In this document: piece by piece, positions 43,539-52,197 of the stretch
Numbering within the stretch: position 1 is the first letter of the stretch
How the letters are laid out: each line of letters opens with the position of its first letter
From: an uncultured Collinsella sp.
Lineage (GTDB): Bacteria > Actinomycetota > Coriobacteriia > Coriobacteriales > Coriobacteriaceae
Direction: 5' to 3'
Assembly (NCBI GenBank): GCA_900542315.1
Contig: UQMV01000011.1
Coordinates: forward strand, 1-55,501
DNA length: 55,501 nt
Made by a program: the position numbers and the translations under genes
Notes under the pieces: model-generated
Told to the model about the DNA's origin: nothing
Databases searched by the model: none
What the model saw: the letters and a program-made list of their open reading frames with translations, nothing else

Positions 43539-43634
43539 ACCGTTTACCGGATAATATCGACCACTCACCCGTATATCCTTGTTGCTCTTCCAAAAAAGTC
43601 TTACGTTGTCATTAACGAAATGACAACGTTGTCA
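43539..43634. promoter_or_regulatory. cassette 3 operators
   Basis: ACCGTTTACCGG at 43539-43550. A perfect LacI-type palindrome TGACAACGTTGTCA at 43621-43634, with an overlapping alternative pairing ACGTTGTCATT (43603-43613) with AATGACAACGT (43619-43629). Confidence 0.8.
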
Positions 43635-43740
43635 TTTTCAAACACCTTCCTTACGCAGGAAGGTTTCCGGGCAGTCCTGACCATCCATCGACGACCAGTT
43701 CCATCCACATGCATCGCGCATCAAGCAGCAAAGGAGCTCT

Positions 43741-45519
43741 ATGGACGCCATCGTAAAGATGCTCGAGAAGCATCAACCGTTCTTTGAGAAGATCTCGAGG
43801 AACATCTACCTCCAGGCCATTAAGGACGGATTCCTTGGGTGCATGCCCATCGTCCTCACCTCTTCGATTTTCCTGCTCATCGCCACGCTCCCCGGCGTCG
43901 TTGGCGTCACGCTGCCCCAGCCGCTCATCGACTGGTGCAACAAGCTCTACAACTTCACCATGGGTGTCATGGGCATCATGGTTGCCGGCACCACCGCCAA
44001 GAACTTCACGGCATCCATGAACCGTCGCATGCCCGCCGGCAAAGTGCTCAACGACGGTTCCACCATGGTGGCCGCCCAGTGCAGCATGCTGCTGCTCGCA
44101 GTCACGCAGTTCACCACCAAGTTCAACGGCTCCGAACTTTCGGTCTTCGATTGCACCAGCATGGGCACGCGCGGTCTGTTCTCGGCCTACATCGCCGCGT
44201 TCATTACCGTGTGGGTCTATAAATTCTGCGTCTCGCGCGATCTGACCATTATGCTGCCCAAGGAGGTCCCGGGCGCCATCGCTCAGAACTTCCGCGACAT
44301 CATCCCCTTTGGCGGCGCCGTCATTATCTGCGGCATCATCGATGTCGTCGTGCGCAACCTCATGGGCGTTCCGTTCTCCGAGCTGCTTATCAAACTGCTC
44401 TCCCCGCTCTTCACCGCTGCAGAAACCTATCCTGGCCTTATCCTTATCCAGGCAGCCACCGCGTTCTTCTGGTTCATCGGCGTCCACGGCCCCTCGATCG
44501 TCCAGCCGGGCATCGACCCCATCCGTCTTGCCAACCAGGCCGAGAACCTGCAGGTTCTGCTGGCCGGTGGTCACCCCGCCCATTCCCTCACCTTTAACAT
44601 GTCGCTCGTGGGTGAGTTCGGCGGCACCGGCGCCACGTTCATCGTGCCGCTTCTGCTGATTCTCTTTATGAAATCCAAGCAGCTCAAAGCCGTCGGTAAG
44701 GCCTCGATTGTTCCTGTGGCCTTCGCCGTCAACGAACCGCTGCTCTTTGGCGCGCCGATGATCCTTAACCCCTACATGCTCGTCCCCTTTGTTGCCGCCG
44801 GCTGCGTCAACGTGAGTGTTGCCAAGTTCTTTATCGATAACGTGGGCATGAACGGCTTCTCCTTCGTGGTGCCTTGGGCCACCCCTGCCCCCATCGGCAT
44901 CTTCATCACCACGAACTTCCAGCTTATCGCCCTGGTGTTTGTCGCGATCATTATCTTGCTGGACGCCATCATCTACCTGCCGTTCTTGAAGGCATACGAT
45001 AAGCTGCTCTGCGACCAGGAGGCCGAGCGCGCCGCCGAGCTGGGTCTTGAGTCCAATAGCGCCGCTTCCATCGCCGCCAACGCCCCTGTGCCCGCTGTCG
45101 AGCAGGCTACCGCTTCCGTCGAGCCGACCGCCGCTGCCGCCGACAGCAAGCCTGTCGCCGATCAGCCCGAGCCCGCCGCCGACGTATCCGCTAAGAAGGA
45201 CGTCGATGGCCTGAAGGTCCTCGTCCTGTGCGCCGGCGCCGGCACCTCTGCCATGCTTGCCAACGCCATCAAGGAAGGTGCCGCGCAGACCGGAGAGAAC
45301 ATCGCTTCCTCCGCAGGCGCCTATGGTCAGCACACTGCCATCATGGATCAGTACGACGTTATCGTGCTTGCCCCGCAGGTCCGTAGCTACTACAACGATA
45401 TGAAGGCCGACACCGATCGCCTGGGCATTAAGCTGCTCGCTCCGCGCGGTAAGGAATATATCGACCTTACTCGCGACCCCGCCGGCGCCATCAAGTGGCT
45501 CCGCGAGAACCTCGACTAG
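43741..45519 (+). CDS. PTS lactose-family IICB permease, cassette 3
   Basis: 592 aa: IIC domain with IGVHGPSIVQP and FAVNEPLLFGAP, Ala-rich linker (about 430-485), IIB domain with phosphocysteine in VLVLCAGAGTSAMLANAI near residue 498. AAAGGAG precedes the ATG. Operon with lacG-2, 75 bases downstream. Close to IICB-2 and to the interrupted copy at 49157 in the IIB part. Confidence 0.93.
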   Translation: MDAIVKMLEKHQPFFEKISRNIYLQAIKDGFLGCMPIVLTSSIFLLIATLPGVVGVTLPQPLIDWCNKLYNFTMGVMGIMVAGTTAKNFTASMNRRMPAGKVLNDGSTMVAAQCSMLLLAVTQFTTKFNGSELSVFDCTSMGTRGLFSAYIAAFITVWVYKFCVSRDLTIMLPKEVPGAIAQNFRDIIPFGGAVIICGIIDVVVRNLMGVPFSELLIKLLSPLFTAAETYPGLILIQAATAFFWFIGVHGPSIVQPGIDPIRLANQAENLQVLLAGGHPAHSLTFNMSLVGEFGGTGATFIVPLLLILFMKSKQLKAVGKASIVPVAFAVNEPLLFGAPMILNPYMLVPFVAAGCVNVSVAKFFIDNVGMNGFSFVVPWATPAPIGIFITTNFQLIALVFVAIIILLDAIIYLPFLKAYDKLLCDQEAERAAELGLESNSAASIAANAPVPAVEQATASVEPTAAAADSKPVADQPEPAADVSAKKDVDGLKVLVLCAGAGTSAMLANAIKEGAAQTGENIASSAGAYGQHTAIMDQYDVIVLAPQVRSYYNDMKADTDRLGIKLLAPRGKEYIDLTRDPAGAIKWLRENLD

Positions 45520-45533
45520 TTCCTCCCTCTGTT

Positions 45534-45560
45534 GGTGCCCGGATCCCCAGTTCGGGCACC
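45534..45560 (+). other. intercistronic hairpin, cassette 3
   Basis: GGTGCCCG (45534-45541) with CGGGCACC (45553-45560), between IICB-3 and lacG-2. In the same place as the hairpin in cassette 1 but with unrelated sequence. Confidence 0.6.
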
Positions 45561-45594
45561 TCTCCCTATTCGTATCCCACAGAAAGGATGACTC

Positions 45595-47016
45595 ATGACC
45601 AACCCCATGCAGTTCCCCGACGGCTTTGTGTTTGGCGGCGCCACCGCCGCTTACCAGGTTGAGGGCGAGACCCGCACGCACGGCAAGGGCAAAGTGCCCT
45701 GGGACGATTTCCTGGCAGCTCAGGGTCGCTTCTCCCCCGATCCCGCAAGCGATTTCTACAACAAGTACCCGGTCGATATCGACCTGTGCCAGCGCTTCGG
45801 CATCAACGGTATCCGCGTCTCCATCGCTTGGAGCCGTATCTTCCCCAACGGCACTGGCGAGATGAACCCTGAGGGCGTCGCCTTCTATCACGAGCTCTTT
45901 GCCACCTGCAATAAAGCCGGCGTTATCCCCTATGTCACGCTCGATCACTTTGATACGCCCGAGGCCTTTTACCAGAATGGCGGCGAGGGCTTCCTGACGC
46001 GCACGACGATCGACGCCTTTGTCGAGTACGCCAAGTTCTGCTTTGCCGAGTTCACTGAGGTCAAGCACTGGTTTACCTTTAACGAGATTCCCGCGACCGC
46101 CGAGGGCAGCTTTATCGTTGGTAACTGGCCGCACGGCGAGAAGTATCGCCTGGACAAGGCCTTCCAGCTCATGCACAACATGATGGTGGCCCACGCCAAG
46201 GCTGTCGTCGCCTTCCATGAGGGCGGCTTTGAGGGCGAGATCGGCATTGTCCAGAACCTGGAGCCCAAGTATCCCCTCGATCCCAACAGCGCCGCCGACT
46301 GCGAGGCCGCCCGCATGGCCGACGTCATCAACAACCGCTGGGTACTCGACGCCACCTTCCGCGGCCACTATGCAGCCGACACCATGGACGCTGCGACCAA
46401 GCTGGCCCATATCGCCGGCGGCGAGCTCGACGTTCGCGACGAGGACATCGCCGCGCTGACCGCCGCGCTCCCCTACAACGATTGCCTGGGCGTCAACACG
46501 TACAAGTGCCAGTTCCTGCGTGCCGCCGAGGGCGAAAACGACATCAACCACAATGGCACCGGCGACAAGGGCTCCTCGCGTTGGTTCCTCAAGGGCGTTG
46601 GCGAGGCATGCGTGCGCGAAGGCGTTCCCACCACCGATTGGGACTGGATCATCTATCCCGAGGGCCTGTACGACCTGCTGCTGCGCATTAAGAACGATTA
46701 CCCCAACTACAAGAAGATCTACATCACCGAGAACGGCATGGGCTATAAGGACGACTTTGAGGACGGCTTTATCGACGACGCCCCTCGTATCGACTACATG
46801 CGCCAGCATCTCGCGTGGATCCTCAAGGCGATCGACGGCGGCGTGAACGTCGACGGCTACTTTGTGTGGTCGCTGCAGGACCAGTTCTCTTGGACCAACG
46901 GCTACAACAAACGTTACGGCCTGTTCTACATCGACTTCGAGACCCAGGCTCGCTATCCCAAGGCAAGCGCGTACTGGTACAAGAACGTCGCGGAGACCGG
47001 CCTGCTCATGGCCTAG
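45595..47016 (+). CDS. lacG: 6-phospho-beta-galactosidase, GH1, cassette 3
   Basis: 473 aa, strongly similar to LacG-1 (shared FGGATAAYQVEGETRTHGKG start). Acid/base Glu in WFTFNEI, nucleophile Glu in ITENGMG, phosphate pocket FSWTNGYNKRYG. Cytoplasmic hydrolase of lactose-6-phosphate or a similar galactoside. AAAGGATG precedes the ATG. Ends cassette 3, followed by a terminator and array III. Confidence 0.93.
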   Translation: MTNPMQFPDGFVFGGATAAYQVEGETRTHGKGKVPWDDFLAAQGRFSPDPASDFYNKYPVDIDLCQRFGINGIRVSIAWSRIFPNGTGEMNPEGVAFYHELFATCNKAGVIPYVTLDHFDTPEAFYQNGGEGFLTRTTIDAFVEYAKFCFAEFTEVKHWFTFNEIPATAEGSFIVGNWPHGEKYRLDKAFQLMHNMMVAHAKAVVAFHEGGFEGEIGIVQNLEPKYPLDPNSAADCEAARMADVINNRWVLDATFRGHYAADTMDAATKLAHIAGGELDVRDEDIAALTAALPYNDCLGVNTYKCQFLRAAEGENDINHNGTGDKGSSRWFLKGVGEACVREGVPTTDWDWIIYPEGLYDLLLRIKNDYPNYKKIYITENGMGYKDDFEDGFIDDAPRIDYMRQHLAWILKAIDGGVNVDGYFVWSLQDQFSWTNGYNKRYGLFYIDFETQARYPKASAYWYKNVAETGLLMA

Positions 47017-47038
47017 TTTCAGCCACATACCCCCTGTC

Positions 47039-47081
47039 GGCCGCATGTGAGTCCCTCCACGGGATCGCATGCGGCCTTTTT
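47039..47081 (+). terminator. lacG-2 terminator
   Basis: GGCCGCATG (47039-47047) with CATGCGGCC (47068-47076), inner TCCC/GGGA, then TTTTT. Confidence 0.9.
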
Positions 47082-47110
47082 GTTTTGGTTCGGCCCGTGC
47101 AGGTCGTTTT

Positions 47111-47250
47111 TCTCGATCTGTAACATCTAGCCGAGTTTTTTGGTCCCAGCTGTTACAGATCGAGACAAACAGAACGCCCGAGCAGAAATATCTAGATCTG
47201 TAACACATAGCTCACTTTCGACCGTCTACCTGTTACAGATCGAGACAATA
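47111..47250 (+). repeat. hairpin array III (two units)
   Basis: Units at 47111-47170 and 47191-47250, period exactly 80 bases, loop order A then B as in array I. The first unit's loop is identical to that of array I unit 1. Lies between the lacG-2 terminator and the Fic control palindrome. Confidence 0.87.
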
Positions 47251-47300
47251 AGATAGTCAAATCCGAACTTTCCAAGCAGTTATGAACTATGGTTTCCAGT

Positions 47301-47375
47301 TTTCGGTATCACGAACATACTTTCGGTATCATTTAATGATATTATGATATCGAAAGTATGTTCGTGATACCGAAA
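47301..47375 (+). promoter_or_regulatory. 32-bp-arm palindrome abutting the Fic start
   Basis: 47301-47332 pairs with 47344-47375, one mismatch in 32, 11-base spacer. Each arm contains two direct copies of TTTCGGTATCA (one degenerate), so four sites in all. The right arm ends eight bases before the Fic ATG and overlaps its AAAGGAG ribosome site. Probable multi-site operator, and the mRNA hairpin could hide the ribosome site. Confidence 0.8.
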
Positions 47376-47383
47376 GGAGCCGC

Positions 47384-48616
47384 ATGCGCCAGTTCGATTA
47401 CACCACAGTCCCAGCGGAACTCGAAGCAACTCCAATCACCAACCTCCTCCTCTCGATACGCGAGCATAAAGGCCGTCAGCTTGCTCTGAGTCAAGTCAAA
47501 CCCGAGCTTCTATCGTCCCTAATGGAGGAGGCTAAGATCCAAAGCACCCGATCCTCCAACGGACTTGAAGGAATTGTTACCACCCAAAAAAGACTCAAAG
47601 CGATCATGGCGTATTCCGCCAAGCCAAGCTCCCGCGCAGAGGAAGAAATCGCTGGATACCGAGATGTGCTGTCGCTTATTCACGAGCAACACGATTCCAT
47701 TCCCGTAACGCCATCGGTCATTCTGCAGTTGCATCGTGACCTCATGGCGCACACGGCAATCTCGTATGGAGGCCATTGGAAAGATGGCGATAACGAAATC
47801 GTCTCCATTGACGATCAAGGTAATCGATTTGTGTGCTTTAGGCCCCCTTCGGCTCTAGCAACCCCGGGACTTATTAAAGAAGCCTGCCAGTCCCTCAACG
47901 ATGCTTTATCTCGCCAAGTTTGCGATCCCCTCCTTATATCGCTCCGCTTTATCTTCGATTTTGTTAGCATTCATCCCTTCAACGATGGCAATGGCAGGAT
48001 GAGCCGGCTCCTTACAACGCTGCTGCTCGAAAAGACCAGATACGACGTTGCGCGTTACATCAGCATCGAACGACTTATTGAAGACAACAAAGCGCTTTAC
48101 TACAACGCCCTCGCTGCAAGCTCCACTGGATGGAATGAAAATCAAAACACCGAAGTACCCTTTATCCGTTTCATGCTCGGAACAACCCTGGTCGCCTACC
48201 GACAGCTCGAGCAGCGTACCTTAATTGAATCAAGCACTCGTCCCATGTCGAAGCAAGCGCGCATCGCTGTTCTATTTCAACAGAGACTCGGCGTCATTAA
48301 GAAATCCGACATCCGGTCCAACTGCCCCGATATCAGCGAGGTAACCGTTAAACGAACCCTCGGTCAGCTTGTTAGTTGCAGCGCGATCGAAAAAACAGGA
48401 GCGGGTCGTTCGACGGGCTACATACTCAAAGACGTCCATGCTCTAGAACTATTCTTGCAATCCACAATACCCGATAGCGAGGCCGCAATAACAAAAGAGA
48501 CTCCAAAGGATAAGCTCCTTGAACGTGTAAACCACGCCGAGGATGAAAGCAGAGAGGGGCTCTATGAAGACTACGATTCATTCTCAAGGGGCATAAAAAC
48601 GAAATACGGAGTCTAG
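47384..48616 (+). CDS. Fic family protein (probable AMP transferase)
   Basis: 410 aa. Core motif HPFNDGNGR at residues 197-205 is complete. An N-terminal inhibitory motif SNGLEG (58-63) fits self-inhibited class II Fic proteins, which are not obligate toxins. A C-terminal winged-helix-like part (about 285-375) follows, as in Fic/DOC proteins with DNA-binding tails. Typically transfers AMP to a target protein. More A/T-rich than the PTS genes; stands alone between hairpin array III and a truncated DeoR copy, so probably acquired. Confidence 0.9.
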   Translation: MRQFDYTTVPAELEATPITNLLLSIREHKGRQLALSQVKPELLSSLMEEAKIQSTRSSNGLEGIVTTQKRLKAIMAYSAKPSSRAEEEIAGYRDVLSLIHEQHDSIPVTPSVILQLHRDLMAHTAISYGGHWKDGDNEIVSIDDQGNRFVCFRPPSALATPGLIKEACQSLNDALSRQVCDPLLISLRFIFDFVSIHPFNDGNGRMSRLLTTLLLEKTRYDVARYISIERLIEDNKALYYNALAASSTGWNENQNTEVPFIRFMLGTTLVAYRQLEQRTLIESSTRPMSKQARIAVLFQQRLGVIKKSDIRSNCPDISEVTVKRTLGQLVSCSAIEKTGAGRSTGYILKDVHALELFLQSTIPDSEAAITKETPKDKLLERVNHAEDESREGLYEDYDSFSRGIKTKYGV

Positions 48617-48700
48617 TCATATCCCAGAATAGCCTCATCCTTGTTGCCCAAAGTCATTTACGCGTCATTTTAAAGCGGTACCCCTGCGCCGGCAGGGGGG

Positions 48701-48995
48701 GCAGAAGTATCGCCTGCCGATCCTGCTGGAGTCGGCAATCAGATAGCGCGTATCGGCCTTGCTAAAGGCGAGCTGCTGGATACGGCCCTCGTCCATATTG
48801 GACGTAGATACGTCACCGTCCAAGATGCCGTTGGCACCGATAAACGCCGCGTCAATGCCCAGCGCACGCAGGGTATCCTCGGCCGTGGGTCCCACAAAGG
48901 CGGCGGTGCGGCGACGGTACATGCCGCCTACCAGGCACAGGTCGCAGTCTTCGCGCGTCTCGAGCAGGTTAAACACCGAGAGCGAATTGGTCACA
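48701..48995 (-). pseudogene. DeoR gene fragment, duplicate of part of 53347-54111
   Basis: 295 bases colinear without gaps with 53449-53743; about 23 differences by hand count (roughly 92% identity). Covers the sensor-domain middle (NSLSVFNLLE to IADSS). The N-terminal helix-turn-helix and the C-terminus are missing, and unrelated sequence lies on both sides. It cannot be a working regulator. Many differences fall at synonymous positions, so it may derive from a diverged allele. Confidence 0.85.
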
Positions 48996-49085
48996 TAGAT
49001 GGAAGGCAGTTTGTCGGTGATTCGGAGAGCGCCAATGCGATCTCACGACGGTTGCACTCATTGTCTCAATTAGACACTCAACGAA

Positions 49086-49122
49086 ATACGGCCCCGCAGC
49101 TCAATAAACTGCGGGGCCGTAT
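49086..49122 (-). terminator. terminator of the interrupted PTS gene
   Basis: 14-bp perfect stem (49086-49099 with 49109-49122), A/T-rich flanks on both sides. Confidence 0.85.
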
Positions 49123-49156
49123 TATACACCGACGAATCAACGACGAAGTGCATCCA

Positions 49157-50848
49157 CTATTTGGCCAGCTCCTGAACGATCCAGTCAATTGCACCTTCGG
49201 GATCGTTGGTAAGATCGATATACTGCTTGCCCCTTGTGGTGAGCAGTTTAATTCCAAGGCGATCAGTATCGGCCTTCATAGCGTCATAGTACATGCGTGC
49301 TTGGGGCGCCAGAACAATCACGTTGTACTGATCCATCGTCTCATAGTGGCTTCCGTACGCACCGGACTGAGAAACCAGATCAATACCCTTAGCAGCGGCA
49401 CCTTCGCGGAGAGCATTTGCCAAAAGAGTCGAAGTGCCGGCACCCTGGCAAAGAACAAGCACGCGGATCTGCTCCGCCTTGCTCTTTACTGCCTCGATAG
49501 CTTTTGCGGCATTTTCTTGTGCAGCAATAGCAGCTGCGTCCGAGGTTCCTGCAGCCTCCTTTGCAGACTCTTCCAAACAAAGCTGATGGTCGTATGCCTT
49601 ACAGAACGGATAGTAAATTACAAAGTCAACGACCAACAGCACTGCAATCAATACAAGAGAACGTAGATCAAGACCTGTGGTGAGAAATGCACCGATTGGG
49701 CCGGGAAGCGCCCACGGCATGGTATACATGGGGGCGTTCATTCCAATTACGTCAATGAAAAACTTACCGATTATGGCGTTGACCATAGGAGCCGCTAGGA
49801 AGGGCACGAACATATAGGGATTGAGAACAATCGGCATACCGAAGAGAACGGGCTCGTTAACTCCAAAAATCACCGGGATAATCGATGCCTTGCCCATGGC
49901 TTTAAGCTGCTTGGAACGCATAAACATAATTAGGATAATAGGAACGATGAACGTGCAGCCAGAACCGCCCAGACCGCCGATGAAGCTTGTAAAGTCCTGC
50001 GTGAGGGCAATTGACGGGTGTCCACCTGCTTGGAAAACTTCAAGATTGGTAACGGTATTGCCGTAGAGCGCTGCATTGATCGGACTCATGACAACCGAAG
50101 CACCGTGAATACCCATAAATTGGAAAAGTGCGACTGCACCCTCGATAAGCGCCATGCCAGGATAGGTGTCGACCGCGGAGAACAGCGGCGAGATTAGAGC
50201 GGATACCAAATTGGCGAACGGCACGGCAAGCAGCGTACGGCTCGCGAGATCGATAACGGCGCACGCAAGGATTGAAAACCCAAACGCAAAGATATCGCGA
50301 AAACTCTACGCAATAGCGCCAGGGACCTCTTTGGGGAGCTTGATCGTCACGTTATGGCTAATGCACACCTTATAGATATTAACGGTCAAGAACGCTGATA
50401 CGAACGCAGCAAGAAAACCCTTGGTTCCCATATAGCCGGTTTCAAAAACAGATGTATCTGCCCCGCCAATCGAGACAACATCGTTCGTCACCGACAGCAA
50501 GAACATGCCGCACATGGCACAAACCATACACGAGGTGGGGTTGAGAGATTTGCCCGAAGGCATGCGGCGGTTCATCGACATGGCAAGTGAGCTCGCCGTG
50601 GTGCCGGCAACCATAATGCCAAGAAGCCCCATGGTATATGCATAGATTTTATTAAAGAAATCCAGCACCTCAGACGGAAGCGTGATGCCTACATAGGCAG
50701 GAAGTGTCGAAAGAAGAAACAGGCTCGAGAACAGCACGATTGGCATGTTCGAGAGAAAGCCATCCTTAATCGCCACCAGATAAATGTTCTTTGAGATTTT
50801 GTCGAAGAGGGCCTGGTGTTTTTCAAGGAATTTGACGATAGCGTCCAT
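49157..50848 (-). pseudogene. PTS lactose-family IICB, interrupted by one amber codon
   Basis: 564 codons in one frame with a single internal TAG at 50306-50308. The reading KEVPGAIA-stop-SFRDIFAF aligns with KEVPGAIAQNFRDI in the paralogues, so CAG became TAG. All else is intact: IIC motifs, FGVNEPVLFG, and IIB phosphocysteine in VLVLCQGAGTSTLLANAL. The first part would be a 180-aa fragment of IIC; the rest has no good start. Start MDAIVKFLEKHQ. Recent loss, sequencing error or suppressor readthrough are all possible. Divergent from the gene at 51205. Confidence 0.85.
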
Positions 50849-51204
50849 AACACATCCTTTCATGATTGCCGGGCACACAACGATTTATCCGGACTCAACC
50901 GTCGTCGTCCCAGTTTGTATCCACGTATGTATGTGAATACGTTCTCGTGCGAAATGTAATATCATTTGCGCGATTTGTCATAACCAATTCTTTTTCCGCT
51001 TTGTCGACATGTCAAGAATTCAAAAAGATATTCGGTGAACGGCAGTTGATAAAATCAATATTTTCCCAGCTCAATGCTATTTTTTCTGATCTGTACAATA
51101 AGTTTGCAACCGTTTACCGATTGGATATAACATATTGATAATATTGTTGTAACAATATTAGAGACAGTGTCACAAGCCTATCGTTCTAGTCAAAGGAAGT
51201 AACA
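50849..51204. promoter_or_regulatory. divergent control region with GntR-type palindrome
   Basis: A perfect palindrome TAATATTGTT-GT-AACAATATTA lies at 51139-51160, 44 bases before the next gene, a good candidate for the GntR protein. CCGTTCAC-type sites lie at 51033-51042 (reverse) and 51109-51120. No gene. Confidence 0.7.
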
Positions 51205-52125
51205 ATGCCCAAACGATTGCTGAACATGTCCGCATCCGATTTTGCCACCACGTCACCCATGGATCTAAAGCAGGCAATTCTGGCTTCCGAGGGACGTACC
51301 ATCATGGCGGAAAACGTACCCTCTTCCCAATTTCTCGGCGGCGTTACAAATGCCGAAATCGAACGCGCCGCAGGTGCCGACTTACTTCTGTTTAACGCAC
51401 TCGATGTGTTCAATCCAGTGATTGCCGGCATTCCAGATGATCTCGATGAAAACCCGGTCACTTGGGTGAAGCGAGCATGCGGAAGGCCCATTGGCGTCAA
51501 TCTGGAACCAGTTGATAATGAGGCTGAAATGTCTGAAACCCGTACAGAAATCCCTATGGGTCGACGCGTCTCTCCCAAGACCCTAGAAAAGGCCAACGAA
51601 CTCGGATTTGACTTTATTTGCCTCACAGGCAACCCTGGAACTGGCGTCTCCAACGATGCAATCGCCCATTCGATTAAACTCTCCAAAGAGCATTTCAATG
51701 GCCTGATCATAGCCGGGAAAATGCATGGAGCGGGCGTTGCGGAACCTGTCATGACGCTCGAAATAGCGCGTCAGTTTGTTGACCTCGGCATCGATATCCT
51801 TCTCGTGCCAGCCCCCTACACTGTCCCCTGCTTCCAAGAAGCAGACCTGCGCGCCATCGTAGACTATGTACGCTCCCACAACGTAGGCAAGTCAATTGAA
51901 GAAAAGGTTCTCGTCATGGCGGCCAATGGGACAAGTCAAGACTCCTGCGACAGCGAGACCATTAAGAAAATAGGCCTTGCAGCAAAAGCAGCCGGTGCAG
52001 ACCTCCAACATATCGGAGACTCCATGAACGGTATTTGCCTGCCCCAGAATATCTTCACGCTCGGACAAGCCCTTCGTGGCTACAGGCATCAGATCGTCAT
52101 GCTGAGCCGCTCTGTGATACGTTAA
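51205..52125 (+). CDS. conserved protein in PTS context, possibly TIM-barrel-like
   Basis: 306 aa, no membrane segment or signal peptide. Repeated beta-alpha signatures (ASEGRTIMAENVP, GADLLLFNALD, FDFICLTGNPGTG, GLIIAGKMHGAG, IDILLVPAPYTVPC) suggest a barrel-type enzyme. It resembles a DUF7916-type family seen near beta-glucoside PTS genes, but I cannot name a reaction. GAAGGAAGT... precedes the ATG. Divergent from the interrupted IICB and followed by GntR, so the three form a fourth sugar cassette. Confidence 0.7.
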   Translation: MPKRLLNMSASDFATTSPMDLKQAILASEGRTIMAENVPSSQFLGGVTNAEIERAAGADLLLFNALDVFNPVIAGIPDDLDENPVTWVKRACGRPIGVNLEPVDNEAEMSETRTEIPMGRRVSPKTLEKANELGFDFICLTGNPGTGVSNDAIAHSIKLSKEHFNGLIIAGKMHGAGVAEPVMTLEIARQFVDLGIDILLVPAPYTVPCFQEADLRAIVDYVRSHNVGKSIEEKVLVMAANGTSQDSCDSETIKKIGLAAKAAGADLQHIGDSMNGICLPQNIFTLGQALRGYRHQIVMLSRSVIR

Positions 52126-52197
52126 GGTTATCTCGCTCACGCTATATCCCGACCGAGGCAACCATCAGATACCACCAACATGCAAACTGAGGCTCCA

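Noticed and set aside
43651..47208. 1185-codon minus-strand open frame
   Set aside because: Fully antisense to IICB-3 and lacG-2; an artefact of G+C-rich codon bias. Similar long antisense frames at 1535-2815, 33676-35331 and 40090-42126 were dropped for the same reason.
48665..48994. Short DeoR frame as a functional small regulator
   Set aside because: It lacks the DNA-binding domain and the C-terminus, and aligns without gaps to the middle of the intact gene; treated as a fragment.
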